Shown piece after piece: positions 11,430-20,205 of a stretch of DNA of 64,000 nucleotides. A program made the translations under genes and the position numbers. The stretch is from Schistocerca nitens (lineage: Eukaryota > Arthropoda > Insecta > Orthoptera > Acrididae): NCBI RefSeq assembly GCF_023898315.1, contig NC_064614.1, forward strand, positions 383,407,348 through 383,471,347, in the 5' to 3' direction. The notes under the pieces were generated by a model that ran no database searches, was not told the DNA's origin, and saw nothing but the letters and a program-made list of their open reading frames with translations. Numbering within the stretch: position 1 is the stretch's first letter; every line of letters starts with the position of its first letter.

Positions 11430-12170
11430 CTTGTAACTAACATTTGTCTTCATTAATCATGACCCCATGGGCAGCTAGTCTGTCCAGGACTTCTTGTGAG
11501 TGAGTCTCATACTTTCCTGTAGACCATGAGAATATAAGGAAGTCATCTATAGTAGGTATAACAAAATGAGAGACTGAAAGAAACGTTGTCAATAATATTT
11601 TGCCATGCTTAAGCAGCATTTTTTAATCCATAAGGCATATACAAGAACTCAGAGAGTGTGAAAAGTGTAGTGACTGCTGTCTTCCATATGTCCTCGTCCA
11701 CTACGGGAATCTGGGGGTATGCTGCTTTACAGTCAATAATGCTGAATACTTTGGCACTCGCTAACATTTGAGCAAAGTCCTGTAAGTTAGGGACTGGATA
11801 ACTGTCCATAGTAGTTCAGTCATTGATCCACCAGTAGTGGTCACACAGGCTCTACAATTTGCCTTTTTTTAAAAATGAGCTTTATGGCGGTCATCCAGGG
11901 ACTTTCTGATGGACATTAATTTGTCCACAGTGGCCTTCGCACTCTAAGTTTGTGGGGAGGGAGGTGTTGAGGTCTACACGAGACAGGTGGGCCAGGTGTA
12001 GTGTTTATACAATGAACAGTATGATCACGACAGCACAAACTACATGTGGCCTGATGCTGTTGTGGTCTACAGTCTGTAACACGGTTATCGATCAGAAGCA
12101 GGTTTATATTATGTAACTGTGTATCTGCAATTATGGAGTGCATATTCTTTGTTAGTTAAAGTCCTTGATT
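11430..12170 (-). pseudogene. Ty3/Gypsy reverse transcriptase fragment
   Basis: The minus-strand translation gives, in order, a linker near 12000 (TPGPPVSCRPQHLPPHKL), then DSYPVPNLQDFAQMLASA, FSIIDCKAAYPQIPV (motif A region), FLYMPYGLKNAA (motif B region) and IDDFLIFS with the catalytic Asp pair near 11544-11549. It ends with a Q-VLDRLAAHGVMINEDKC block at 11437. These are the ordered motifs of a Ty3/Gypsy polymerase. Frames change between blocks (open stretches 11609-11809 and 11437-11619), so it is dead. No long terminal repeats are recognisable nearby. Confidence 0.8.
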
Positions 12171-12844
12171 TGTGACAGGGAATTACAGTTTTATAATTTA
12201 TATATGGAAAAATGAAAATGAATTGTTAAAAGTATAAATTATTATAATATGTGTATGATTATAAAAAAGACAATGTTTGCTGAAAGATGGTTCATGCTTA
12301 GGGCACTTGTATTTGTAATACATAAAAGACATAGGGAAGTCTCTTCGCAATGGAAGCGGCATGGTGCAATGTAAAAGGTGGTTTTGGCAGTCAAACTGGG
12401 CGGCTCCTTGGTACGAATGGTAATCAGTCTGTGGCTAGCCATAGCACCGAATACTTCGACAGTGCTAAGAGAGGCAATTGGAAGCTGCTTTGCAAAGGAT
12501 TTTTGCCTCGGATGTGGAACTGGCTATTATTTGGTATTCTCGGCAAAAAGGAGTGCCTCTAATATGTTGAAAAGCCAATGCCAAGAGGAAATTTTATAGA
12601 GCATTAGAACATCAAGAGCTGTGAGTACAGTTATCCGCCATGTCACTTGCCACCAAAAGTTTGCCACTGCTTTACTAACTTCATACATTTAGCTATGTAT
12701 ATGAGCATGGACCAGTTAATTTGTCTGTGTGGTGTTAATAATAACCAAAATGCTAAAAAACTGAAGAAGCCCCCAGACATAGGTGATTGACCAGTAAATA
12801 ACATATCATGGAGTGCTATATGATTGAGCTAGGTAGATTGTGTC
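12171..12844. other. No gene recognised
   Basis: Two overlapping plus-strand open stretches (12350-12562 and 12378-12599) encode short proteins matching no family that I know; overlap in two frames argues against coding. This may be decayed LTR-element sequence between the two Gypsy pieces, which point in opposite directions. Confidence 0.4.
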
Positions 12845-13332
12845 GAACTTACTGCCGCCACCATCATAAGGCATAGGGCAGGTATATTGCAGACTTTGAA
12901 ATTGTAATGAATACTCTCCACCATGAAACTACAGGATTTACACCCAAGGAAATTCTACTTAATTATAAGAGCAAAAGTATAGTTGAAGAAAACTTACAAT
13001 TTCCACCCTATGTAGAACTGGATCTGAGAGAGAAAAAAGACTTGGTAAGAAAAAGAATGAAAGAAAATGCGGAAACCATATCTAAAAGGCATGATAATGG
13101 CCTTAAAGTGACTAAATTCGAAATTGGGGACTTTTTTCTCACAAAAACTCACGAAAAATCTAGTGAAATAAACCAAGAAATTTCTAAATTCAAATATATT
13201 TATAATGGTCCCTTTGAAGTGCAAGGAACTCTGCACACTAACACGTATTATCTTGTTCATCCTAAGTCAAAGAAGCCATTAGGTGTTCATAACATTTTAG
13301 ATTTAAAACCTTATGTCCACAGAAATGGGTAA
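12845..13332 (+). pseudogene. LTR-retrotransposon integrase C-terminal fragment
   Basis: The frame open from 12907 to 13332 encodes 141 residues: NTLHHETTGFTPKEILLN (the end of the integrase core, typically N-T-H--TG-TP-E), a charged KK-L-RKRMKENAE segment, FEIGDFFLTKTH (integrase C-terminal SH3-like start) and LGVHNILDLKPY. Upstream, 12845-12906 reads in the same frame as YCRHHHKA-GRYIADFEIVM, including one stop. The catalytic DDE part is absent. The family is Ty3/Gypsy-like integrase. The uninterrupted 141-codon tail is unusual among the relics here. A domesticated integrase piece is possible but unsupported. Confidence 0.65.
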
Positions 13333-13539
13333 AAGGAGCAAAATGAAAAAGTGTATATGTACTTAATCATTATAATATTTTACTCTATACATTCTTGTTC
13401 ATGATGCTGTGTTGTTGGGTGTTGCTATGTCGGAAAAAACTGTTTTGTTATGAGACTACTGATAGATGCCTATAAGTTTCAGACTTGGTGTAACATAATT
13501 GGATATACAAATTACATGTAAACTCCAGTCTATGACATA

Positions 13540-14057
13540 CATAAGGAGTGCACTGATTGAATATTGCAGCATCATCAGGAGTACTGCCAAATATGTTTAT
13601 AGGCAGAACAATATCCGGGGAAATCAGATTCAAAAGGGCAAGGTTTGCTGGACATGTAGTTAGGAAAGAGTATGGACAGAATGACAAAGAGAGTGTGGGA
13701 AACAACAGAGAGGACAAGGGGAAAGACAGGAACCAAGTGGGTTGTTGAACTTCGGAAGGACTGGTTGGAATTGGGGATCAAGGTCGAAGGAAAGGAAAAT
13801 TGGAGGAACAAATATACACCGACCAATATGCCGTAGATCAATGACAGAGAAGAATACAGGGAAAGATTAGAGTGTCACCAGTGGAGCCGACAGGAGAAAT
13901 GGAAACTGAAGATCTCGGAAGAAGAGTGGGAGAGAAGAAGAGAAAGAATGAGGAGGTTCTGGGAGAAGAAGAGGAAAATGCAGTCCACGAAGGAGCTACC
14001 CATGGTCCTACAGAGGCTGTAACGCAAGAAGAAGAAGAAGAAGAAGAAGAAGTAGTA
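13540..14057 (+). pseudogene. LINE 3' end with GAA-repeat tail
   Basis: Translation near 13625 gives FKRARFAGHVV, corresponding to the RLRWAGHVVR block common near the C-terminus of insect RTE-like LINE proteins, followed by lysine/glutamate-rich sequence in shifting frames. The fragment ends in a GAA microsatellite at 14028-14054 that probably represents the element's simple-repeat tail. Only the last roughly 0.5 kb of the element is present. The open plus-strand frame 13872-14090 is a product of the repetitive GA-rich sequence. Confidence 0.6.
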
Positions 14058-14188
14058 TTGTATTTCTTAATGAACTGCATGAATATTTAAAGCAGACAAA
14101 ATATAGCTTCTTCGTGGTCATGCAGTGACAAACAGGTATAGACTAACCATGTGCAATGAAAGCTGTGTGTGTAAGCAATATTTAAGTT

Positions 14189-14191
<3 letters not shown>

Positions 14192-14263
<72 letters not shown>
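14192..14263. repeat. TA dinucleotide repeat
   Basis: An uninterrupted run of alternating T and A, about 72 bp long, between ordinary sequence. A simple AT microsatellite. Confidence 0.95.
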
Positions 14264-14266
<3 letters not shown>

Positions 14267-14410
14267 TTTTTACAAGATGGACTCGTGTCTAGAATAGTAT
14301 ATATTTTCTGAATGTAACAGCAATTCCTGTTTTTTAATGTTTGTTTTAATACTTGATGAAACAGTTTTTATATGAACAGTCAAGTCAAGTGTTATTTGTT
14401 GCGTAATGTA

Positions 14411-14862
14411 CAGCAGTCCTGCTAATCCAAACTCCAGTAATCCGAACATTCAGTTAATCCGAACATGAAAAATGTTAGTCTAAGTATAGAAAACTGAGCG
14501 GTAAACTGCTGTACATACATACTATTTTAATTTACACAGTACAGTAAACTTGTATTAGAAAATTTGGCAAGAAAGCATTAGGTTTAAACAATGCATAAGA
14601 ATGAAAGAAAAGCTGTCAAACTTACTAAAATACAGTGGACATTTTATCCCTACATTTTAGATGACGAAAACTCAGTCATTGTTTTTTGGCATAATGAAGA
14701 CAAGTCTGTTACATGACGCATAGTTGGGCCATCATCTCATAAACACCAAATCAGCAATTGTGGCAGTGGGCTGTTGCTCAAAATAACTTAGCATGAGGTC
14801 AAGGGCTTCTGCTGTGCCACCATGTATATAACTTGGGAATAATAAATTTCCCACCTGGAACA
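14411..14862 (-). pseudogene. pogo/Tigger-like transposon end with transposase C-terminus
   Basis: Directly after a TA at 14409-14410 the sequence begins CAGCAGTCCTGCTAATCC and contains three TAATCCRAAC-type motifs within 60 bp, the pattern of pogo/Tigger terminal and subterminal repeats. On the minus strand, 14840-14740 encodes EALDLMLSYFEQQPTATIADL, like the helical C-terminal segment of pogo/Jerky transposases, ending shortly after at a stop. Only the 3' end remains. The other end is replaced by LINE sequence near 14863. Confidence 0.6.
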
Positions 14863-16214
14863 TTAGGGGAATTGCTCTTAAGGAAGTTGAATTAGCTAAA
14901 CATTTGAAAGAAAAGTAAATGGATTTTACAGCAGTTACAGAAACAAAGAAGAAAACATCTGGAATTAAATACATAGTCAACTATGCTACAATCTACAGTG
15001 GAGTAAAGAGAAAGTGAAGGAGCTGCCATCTACATCCACAGAAAACAAGAATCTAAAACACTGGACTATGAATATATAATGAATGCATTGTACTAGTAGG
15101 AATTAAAGATCCAAGAGAAATCCTAATAATAATAGCAACTTACGCCTCAGAAGAAGGAAAAACTGACAAGTGCAAGGCCTTTTACAAACAGTTACAAGAG
15201 ATCTTAAACAGATATAATAAAAGTCACATTTTACTTATGGCAGACCTCGATACTAGAATTGGAAATATACCAATTCCAAATATAATGAAAACGGAAGAAT
15301 ACCCAGAGATTGTGCTACCTTAAATCATTTAAAAATTACCAATAGTTTCTTTAGAAAGAAAGACATACAAATTTACTGGGTCAGAAAGAGGATATAGATG
15401 TATTACAGATTATATAATAATAAATTAGGGATTTTCTGGGCAGGTTAGAGATACCAGAGTTTATCAAGGTGTGGATATTGGATCAGATCACTTCCTACTG
15501 GTGTCAATTATTGACATCTATGCAAAAGAGAGAAAACCAAAGAAACCAGTTAAGGATAAAAAGCAATAACAAATTCTTAAAGTTTAACTTTAGAAGATAG
15601 TAGTATAAGAGATGACAAAAACATTATCTAATTTAGAGACAGTAGAAAACTTGGGAGAGAGGTGGAAAAACTTAAAAACAACTGTATCAGACATAGCCAA
15701 CGATGTTCTGGGGAAGGAAAGGCAGTACAGAAGATGTAGAGGAATAATATGAACTGACGGAAGCCCTAAGAGCTATAAAAAATAGGAAAGTCACTGGTTT
15801 AGATGGTATTCATATAAAACTGTTGAAATATGGAGGGTTATTTTTACATCTAAGAGTTCTTCACATATTTAATCAATGTTGGAGAAATAAGAAGGCAGCA
15901 AAAGACTGGCTGAGAGTCAAAGTAATGTCTGTCTTTAAAAAGGGTGATAAAAATAAATGTAGTAACTACTGAGGAATAAGCCTCCTGGATTCAGCCTATA
16001 AATCATACACCAAAATCGTGAATGCAAGAGTTAAAAATATCATGGGAAAGCCAATATCTGAAGAACAATTAGGTTTTAGAAAAAAACAACAATAATTTTT
16101 TTTACACTGCAACAATTTATAGAAAAGCGATGAGAGTTCAATAGAGAAACCAATCTTGCTTTTGTGAAAGCAATGAATAATGTGAATAAAGAAATACTAT
16201 GGAGTACCATGGCT
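14863..16214 (+). pseudogene. Old RTE-like LINE, 5' portion (endonuclease and RT start)
   Basis: The translation shows an AP-endonuclease region: VLVGIKDPREILIIIATYA, then HILLMADLDTRIGN (position of GD-N), and a later GSDHFLLVS (position of SDH). A reverse-transcriptase start follows: EALRAIKNRKVTGLDGIH, VMSVFKKGDKNKCSNY, GISLLDSAYK and ISEEQLGFRKKQQ. Stops and shifts are frequent. The sequence stops at 16214 where a younger minus-strand LINE begins, and its 3' part resumes at 19304. Confidence 0.78.
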
Positions 16215-19200
16215 GAATTAGATTAGATTAGATTAGTTTTCGTTCCATAGATCCGTGCTGAGGAGATCCTCGTGGATGTGGAACATGTCAATATTTTTTT
16301 TTTTTTTTTTTTTTTTTTTAAAGCTGAAATAACAATACTAATAGTATGAATATATACAATACATCATTTGTTTCTACTAAAAAATTCATCAATGGAGTAG
16401 AAGGAGTTGGCCACTAGTAAGTCTTTCAGGCTCCTTTTAAACTGGTCTTTATTTGTAACTAAATTTTTTATGTTTACTGGCAAATTATTGGAGATGAGTG
16501 TTCCTGAGTGGTGGACCCCTTTTTGAACTAAAGTAAGTGCTTTTAAGTCCTTGTGCAGATCATTTTTGTTCCTGGTATTGTATGTATGAACTGAGCTGTT
16601 TGTTGGAAAAAGATATATATTATTTAGGACAAATTTCATTAATGAGTAAATATACTGAGAGGCAGTAGTTAGTATACCCAGTTCTTTGAAGAGGTTTCTA
16701 CAGGACGACCGTGAATTTACTCTACAAATAATACGTATTACACGCTTTTGGACTCTGAAAACTTTTGTTTCACTTGAAGAGTTACCCCAAAATATTATAC
16801 CATATGACATTATGGAATGAAAGTAGGCAAAGTATGCAAGCTTTTTCATTTTTATGTCGCCTATGTCTGCTAACACTCGAATTGCAGATACAGTTTTGTT
16901 AAGGCGTTTCTGCAGTTCTGTGGTGTGCTCTTCCCAACTGAATTTATTATCAAGTTGTAATCCCAGGAATTTAAGACTGTCAACCTCTTCTATCTGCTCT
17001 TCTTCGTATTTTATGCATATGCTGGGTGGAAACTTCTTACAGGTTCTGAATTGCATATAGTGAGTCTTTTCGAAGTTTAATGTCAGTGAGTTGGCTTTAA
17101 ACCATTTATTAATATCCATGAAAATATCATTAGCTGATCTTTCTAGAACTACACTTGACATACTATTTATTGCAATACTTGTGTCATCTGCAAACAAAAC
17201 AAACTCTGCTTCTGGCAGTGTAACTGATGAGAGATCATTAACGTACACAAGAAAAAGCAAGGGCCCTAAGATGGATCCTTGTGGGACACCACATGTAATT
17301 TCTTCCCATTCTGATGATGACTGATGACTTAATTCACTAGTCCCTTGCACTGGCACCCTTTGTTTCCTGTTAGTGAGGTATGACTTGAACCATTTTGCAG
17401 CACTGCCCGTGACACCATAGAATTCTAATTTACTTAAAAGGATGTTGTGGTTCACACAATCAAATGCCTTTGACAAATCACAGAAAATAACTGCTGCTTG
17501 TAATTTGTTATTTAATGAATTAAGTACATTTTCACTGTAGGTGTAAATAGCCTTCTCGATATCAGAACCCTTCAGAAATCCAAACTGTGTTCTTGATAAT
17601 ATGTTATTTGTGGTCAGATGGTTGAGCAGCTGCCTGTACATTACTTTTTCTAAGATTTTTGAGAATGCTGGCAAAAGTGAAATCGGTCTGTAGTTTGATG
17701 GTATCTCTTTATCCCCTTTCTTGAATAGAGGCTTAACATCTGCATATTTTAGCCAGTCAGGAAATGTCTCAGTTATAATTGACTGGTTACACAAGTAACT
17801 TAGAATTGTACTAAACTCACAAGAACATGCCTTAATTAACTTTGTTGATATTTCATCGTACCCACTAGAATGCTTTGTTTTTAAAGATTTTATTGTGGAC
17901 GTTATGTCTTTTGGTGAAGTGAGTGATATATTCATGTACTTGAAGCTATTTGTGAAGGCTAGTTTCAGATATTCAAGGGCATTATTTACTGATCCTGAAA
18001 GTCCCATTCTATCAGTAACGAATATAAAGTGCTTGTTAAATAGATTTGCCACACTATGCCCATCAGTTACTAATGTGTCATCTACCCTTAGTGCTATTTG
18101 CTCCTGTTCCTTTCTGGTTCTACCAGTCTGCTCTTTCACTATATCCCATATTGTTTTTATTTTGTTCCCAGACATTGCTATCTTCTTCTCGTAGTGCATT
18201 TGTTTAGACGTCTGAATTACTTTTCTTAATGTTTTACAGTATTCCTTGTATTTAGCTAAATCATCAGCATTGGAGCTATTCTTGGTCAACAGATACATTT
18301 TCCTTTTTGTCTTACAGGAAATCTTTATTCCTTGTGTAATCCATGGTTTTATTATAGACTTCTGTTTAATTTGAGTAACTTTTAGAGGAAAACAGTTTTC
18401 AAACATGGTACTAACATTGTTCATGAATGTGTTATATTTTTCATTCATGCCATGAGCACTATGAACATCTTTCCAGTTCATATCTTTGAGCAGTTTTCTA
18501 AAACACTCAATTTTTGGTTGATTGACTACTCTCCTGTACTCAGATTTAGCAGTCTTGATAATCTGCTTAGAATTTACATCTAAAACAAGGAGCTGCATGT
18601 CATGATCTGATAGTCCATTTATAACAGGTTTTATGATATGATTTTGTTCCTTTGATTTGTCTATAAAAATGTTATCAATGGCTGTCCTTGAGGATTTAGT
18701 GATCCTAGTTGGAAAGTTTACAGTGTGAGTTAGATTGAAAGACAACATTACTAACTGCAGTGAATGTTTACTGGAAGATTGCATTAGAAAATCTGTATTA
18801 AAGTCACCAGCAATCAAAATTTCTTTCTTTCTTCCTGTTAAATAACCCAAAAGAGCTTCTAGATTATCTAAAAATAGATTATAATTTCCTGCAGGTGCTC
18901 GGTAAATAGTTATTATTATATAGGATCTGTTATGGAACTCTACTTCTGTTGCACATGCTTCTAGATGCTGCTCTAAACAGAATTTATTAATGTCAATGTT
19001 CTTGAATTTATGGCAGTTTTTGATAAATGTGGCAACTCCTCCTCCATCCATATCTACTCTGCAGAAGTAGGAAGCTAGCTTAAATCCTGAAATGTCTAAC
19101 ATATCTATATCAGTGGTCACTTGATGTTCAGAGAGGCAGATTATGTCAATTTGGTTAGATGAATTCATTTCATCGATACAAATGAGTAGTTCATCAACTT

Positions 19201-19303
19201 CATTTCTAAGTCCCGGAATGTTCTGGTGTAATAAAGATAACTGATACTGCATACTAATGGGATTGTAACTGCTTTGGCGAAGATGAAGAATGAGGTTGTC
19301 CAT
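16215..19303 (-). mobile_element. Young CR1/Jockey-like LINE nested in an older LINE
   Basis: On the minus strand the element runs from about 19303 to 16215. It ends with a short 3' untranslated region containing a 26-nt A run (16294-16319 in complement) and a terminal CTAAT repeat (complement of GATTAGATTAGATTAG at 16217-16235). Such a microsatellite tail is usual for CR1-related LINEs. It interrupts plus-strand LINE sequence that resumes after 19303. No ORF1 is present and the 5' end coincides with the ORF start, so it is probably 5' truncated. I found no clear target duplication. Confidence 0.82.
16364..19303 (-). CDS. LINE endonuclease / reverse transcriptase, intact 979-codon ORF
   Basis: One uninterrupted frame of 979 codons, remarkable among the broken elements here. 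Residues about 25-245 form an AP endonuclease, with catalytic blocks IICLSEHQV, AGDFNTDF and GLSDHDMQLL present. The RT domain follows at about 470-760: SGYDEISTKLI, DVKPLFKKGDKEIPSNYRPI, TQFGFLKGSD, IFCDLSKAFDCVNH (motif A), GVPQGSILGPLLFLVYVNDL (motif B), FADDTSI (motif C, catalytic Asp pair) and FLGLQLDNKFSW. The C-terminal segment has YNTRNKND and NNLPVNIKNL, usual in CR1/Jockey-type LINEs. It would copy LINE RNA by target-primed reverse transcription. The first Met lies about 30 residues before the endonuclease fold; residues may be missing upstream because the element is 5' truncated. Enzymatic competence is possible; independent mobility is doubtful without a promoter or ORF1. Confidence 0.9.
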   Translation of the reverse strand: MDNLILHLRQSSYNPISMQYQLSLLHQNIPGLRNEVDELLICIDEMNSSNQIDIICLSEHQVTTDIDMLDISGFKLASYFCRVDMDGGGVATFIKNCHKFKNIDINKFCLEQHLEACATEVEFHNRSYIIITIYRAPAGNYNLFLDNLEALLGYLTGRKKEILIAGDFNTDFLMQSSSKHSLQLVMLSFNLTHTVNFPTRITKSSRTAIDNIFIDKSKEQNHIIKPVINGLSDHDMQLLVLDVNSKQIIKTAKSEYRRVVNQPKIECFRKLLKDMNWKDVHSAHGMNEKYNTFMNNVSTMFENCFPLKVTQIKQKSIIKPWITQGIKISCKTKRKMYLLTKNSSNADDLAKYKEYCKTLRKVIQTSKQMHYEKKIAMSGNKIKTIWDIVKEQTGRTRKEQEQIALRVDDTLVTDGHSVANLFNKHFIFVTDRMGLSGSVNNALEYLKLAFTNSFKYMNISLTSPKDITSTIKSLKTKHSSGYDEISTKLIKACSCEFSTILSYLCNQSIITETFPDWLKYADVKPLFKKGDKEIPSNYRPISLLPAFSKILEKVMYRQLLNHLTTNNILSRTQFGFLKGSDIEKAIYTYSENVLNSLNNKLQAAVIFCDLSKAFDCVNHNILLSKLEFYGVTGSAAKWFKSYLTNRKQRVPVQGTSELSHQSSSEWEEITCGVPQGSILGPLLFLVYVNDLSSVTLPEAEFVLFADDTSIAINSMSSVVLERSANDIFMDINKWFKANSLTLNFEKTHYMQFRTCKKFPPSICIKYEEEQIEEVDSLKFLGLQLDNKFSWEEHTTELQKRLNKTVSAIRVLADIGDIKMKKLAYFAYFHSIMSYGIIFWGNSSSETKVFRVQKRVIRIICRVNSRSSCRNLFKELGILTTASQYIYSLMKFVLNNIYLFPTNSSVHTYNTRNKNDLHKDLKALTLVQKGVHHSGTLISNNLPVNIKNLVTNKDQFKRSLKDLLVANSFYSIDEFFSRNK

Positions 19304-20030
19304 TTCATCTCATAAATGCAATTCATATGACCTAACTCTAATTACAGAGAATGAAGATAACCTTCACATGGGAGTCTATAAGTTGCAGCAGATAGCCTCA
19401 GGTTACAAACGAACATTGTTGGTAAATAAAAAAAAAGCGAAGACATTTCAGGACAGACTGCCAGTAAGATGTAAAACAGTCTTGAATAATGAACTCTTGG
19501 AGCAAGTAAAACATTTTAAGTATTTAGGGTGTGACATCACTTATAAAATATTAAATAGATAAAATAGATAGAAATATTAAATAGATTTACTTCTATATGT
19601 AGAATAACCATAAAAAATTTGCAGAATAATGTCAGGGAAGAAACTCAGCTACAGTTTTATAAAATAACACCAGTACCAACCCTTACATATGGGAATGAAG
19701 CATGGGCAACAACAAGACATCAAGAAAGTAAATGAGATTTCTGAGAAGAGTAGAAGGAAGCACAAGGAAAGATCAAAAAGTAATGAAGATGTAAGAAATG
19801 ATTTAGGAATATATAACTAAATGAAAAAAATGAAGGAAAATGGGAGAAAATGTAAGGAAATGTGAACCATATTGGTTGAGGAGGATTCCTGGTGAAGGCC
19901 GTCAGTTACAAATGCAATGGAAGAAGAAGTGAAAGAAGAACATACAGGAAATGCAGTACCATTAGGGGCAATTCACCTAATATGTGAAGAAGAAGAAGAA
20001 GAAGACGAAGAAGAAGAAGAAGAAGAATGA
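19304..20030 (+). pseudogene. Old RTE-like LINE, 3' portion with GAA-repeat tail
   Basis: This continues the element interrupted at 16214. The translation starts at the catalytic loop region in decayed form (SYDLTLITENEDNLHMGV where FADDL is expected), passes QVKHFKYLGCDITYK, and then a C-terminal block near 19660 (PVPTLTYGNEAWATT, like the Y-SE-W block of RTE-type LINEs). It ends in a GAA/GAC repeat at about 19986-20028. Roughly 300 bp of RT between the DLEKAFD-like region and FADD are absent, apparently lost when the younger LINE inserted. Confidence 0.72.
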
Positions 20031-20205
20031 AAACAAAGACCTCCATCTGCTACTGGGTGGTAATGAGTTAAAATGGGTACATGTGTCATGAAGAACCTGC
20101 TTTGGCATCACAAGCATGAATACTAGTAAATAGAAATTACTGCTGGGAAACTGCCACTGTAGTGAATATCTTTGCTGATGAATTATGTGCATTAAGCATG
20201 TGATA

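Noticed and set aside
11430-13332. One single Gypsy element with pol then integrase
   Set aside because: The RT part is on the minus strand and the integrase tail on the plus strand, so they cannot be one collinear copy.
13838-14090. Acidic Glu-rich small protein on the plus strand
   Set aside because: It is the frame-shifted tail of a LINE running into its GAA repeat.
16854-18194. Plus-strand open frames (16854-17060, 17091-17324, 17895-18194)
   Set aside because: They are antisense shadows of the 979-codon minus-strand LINE ORF.
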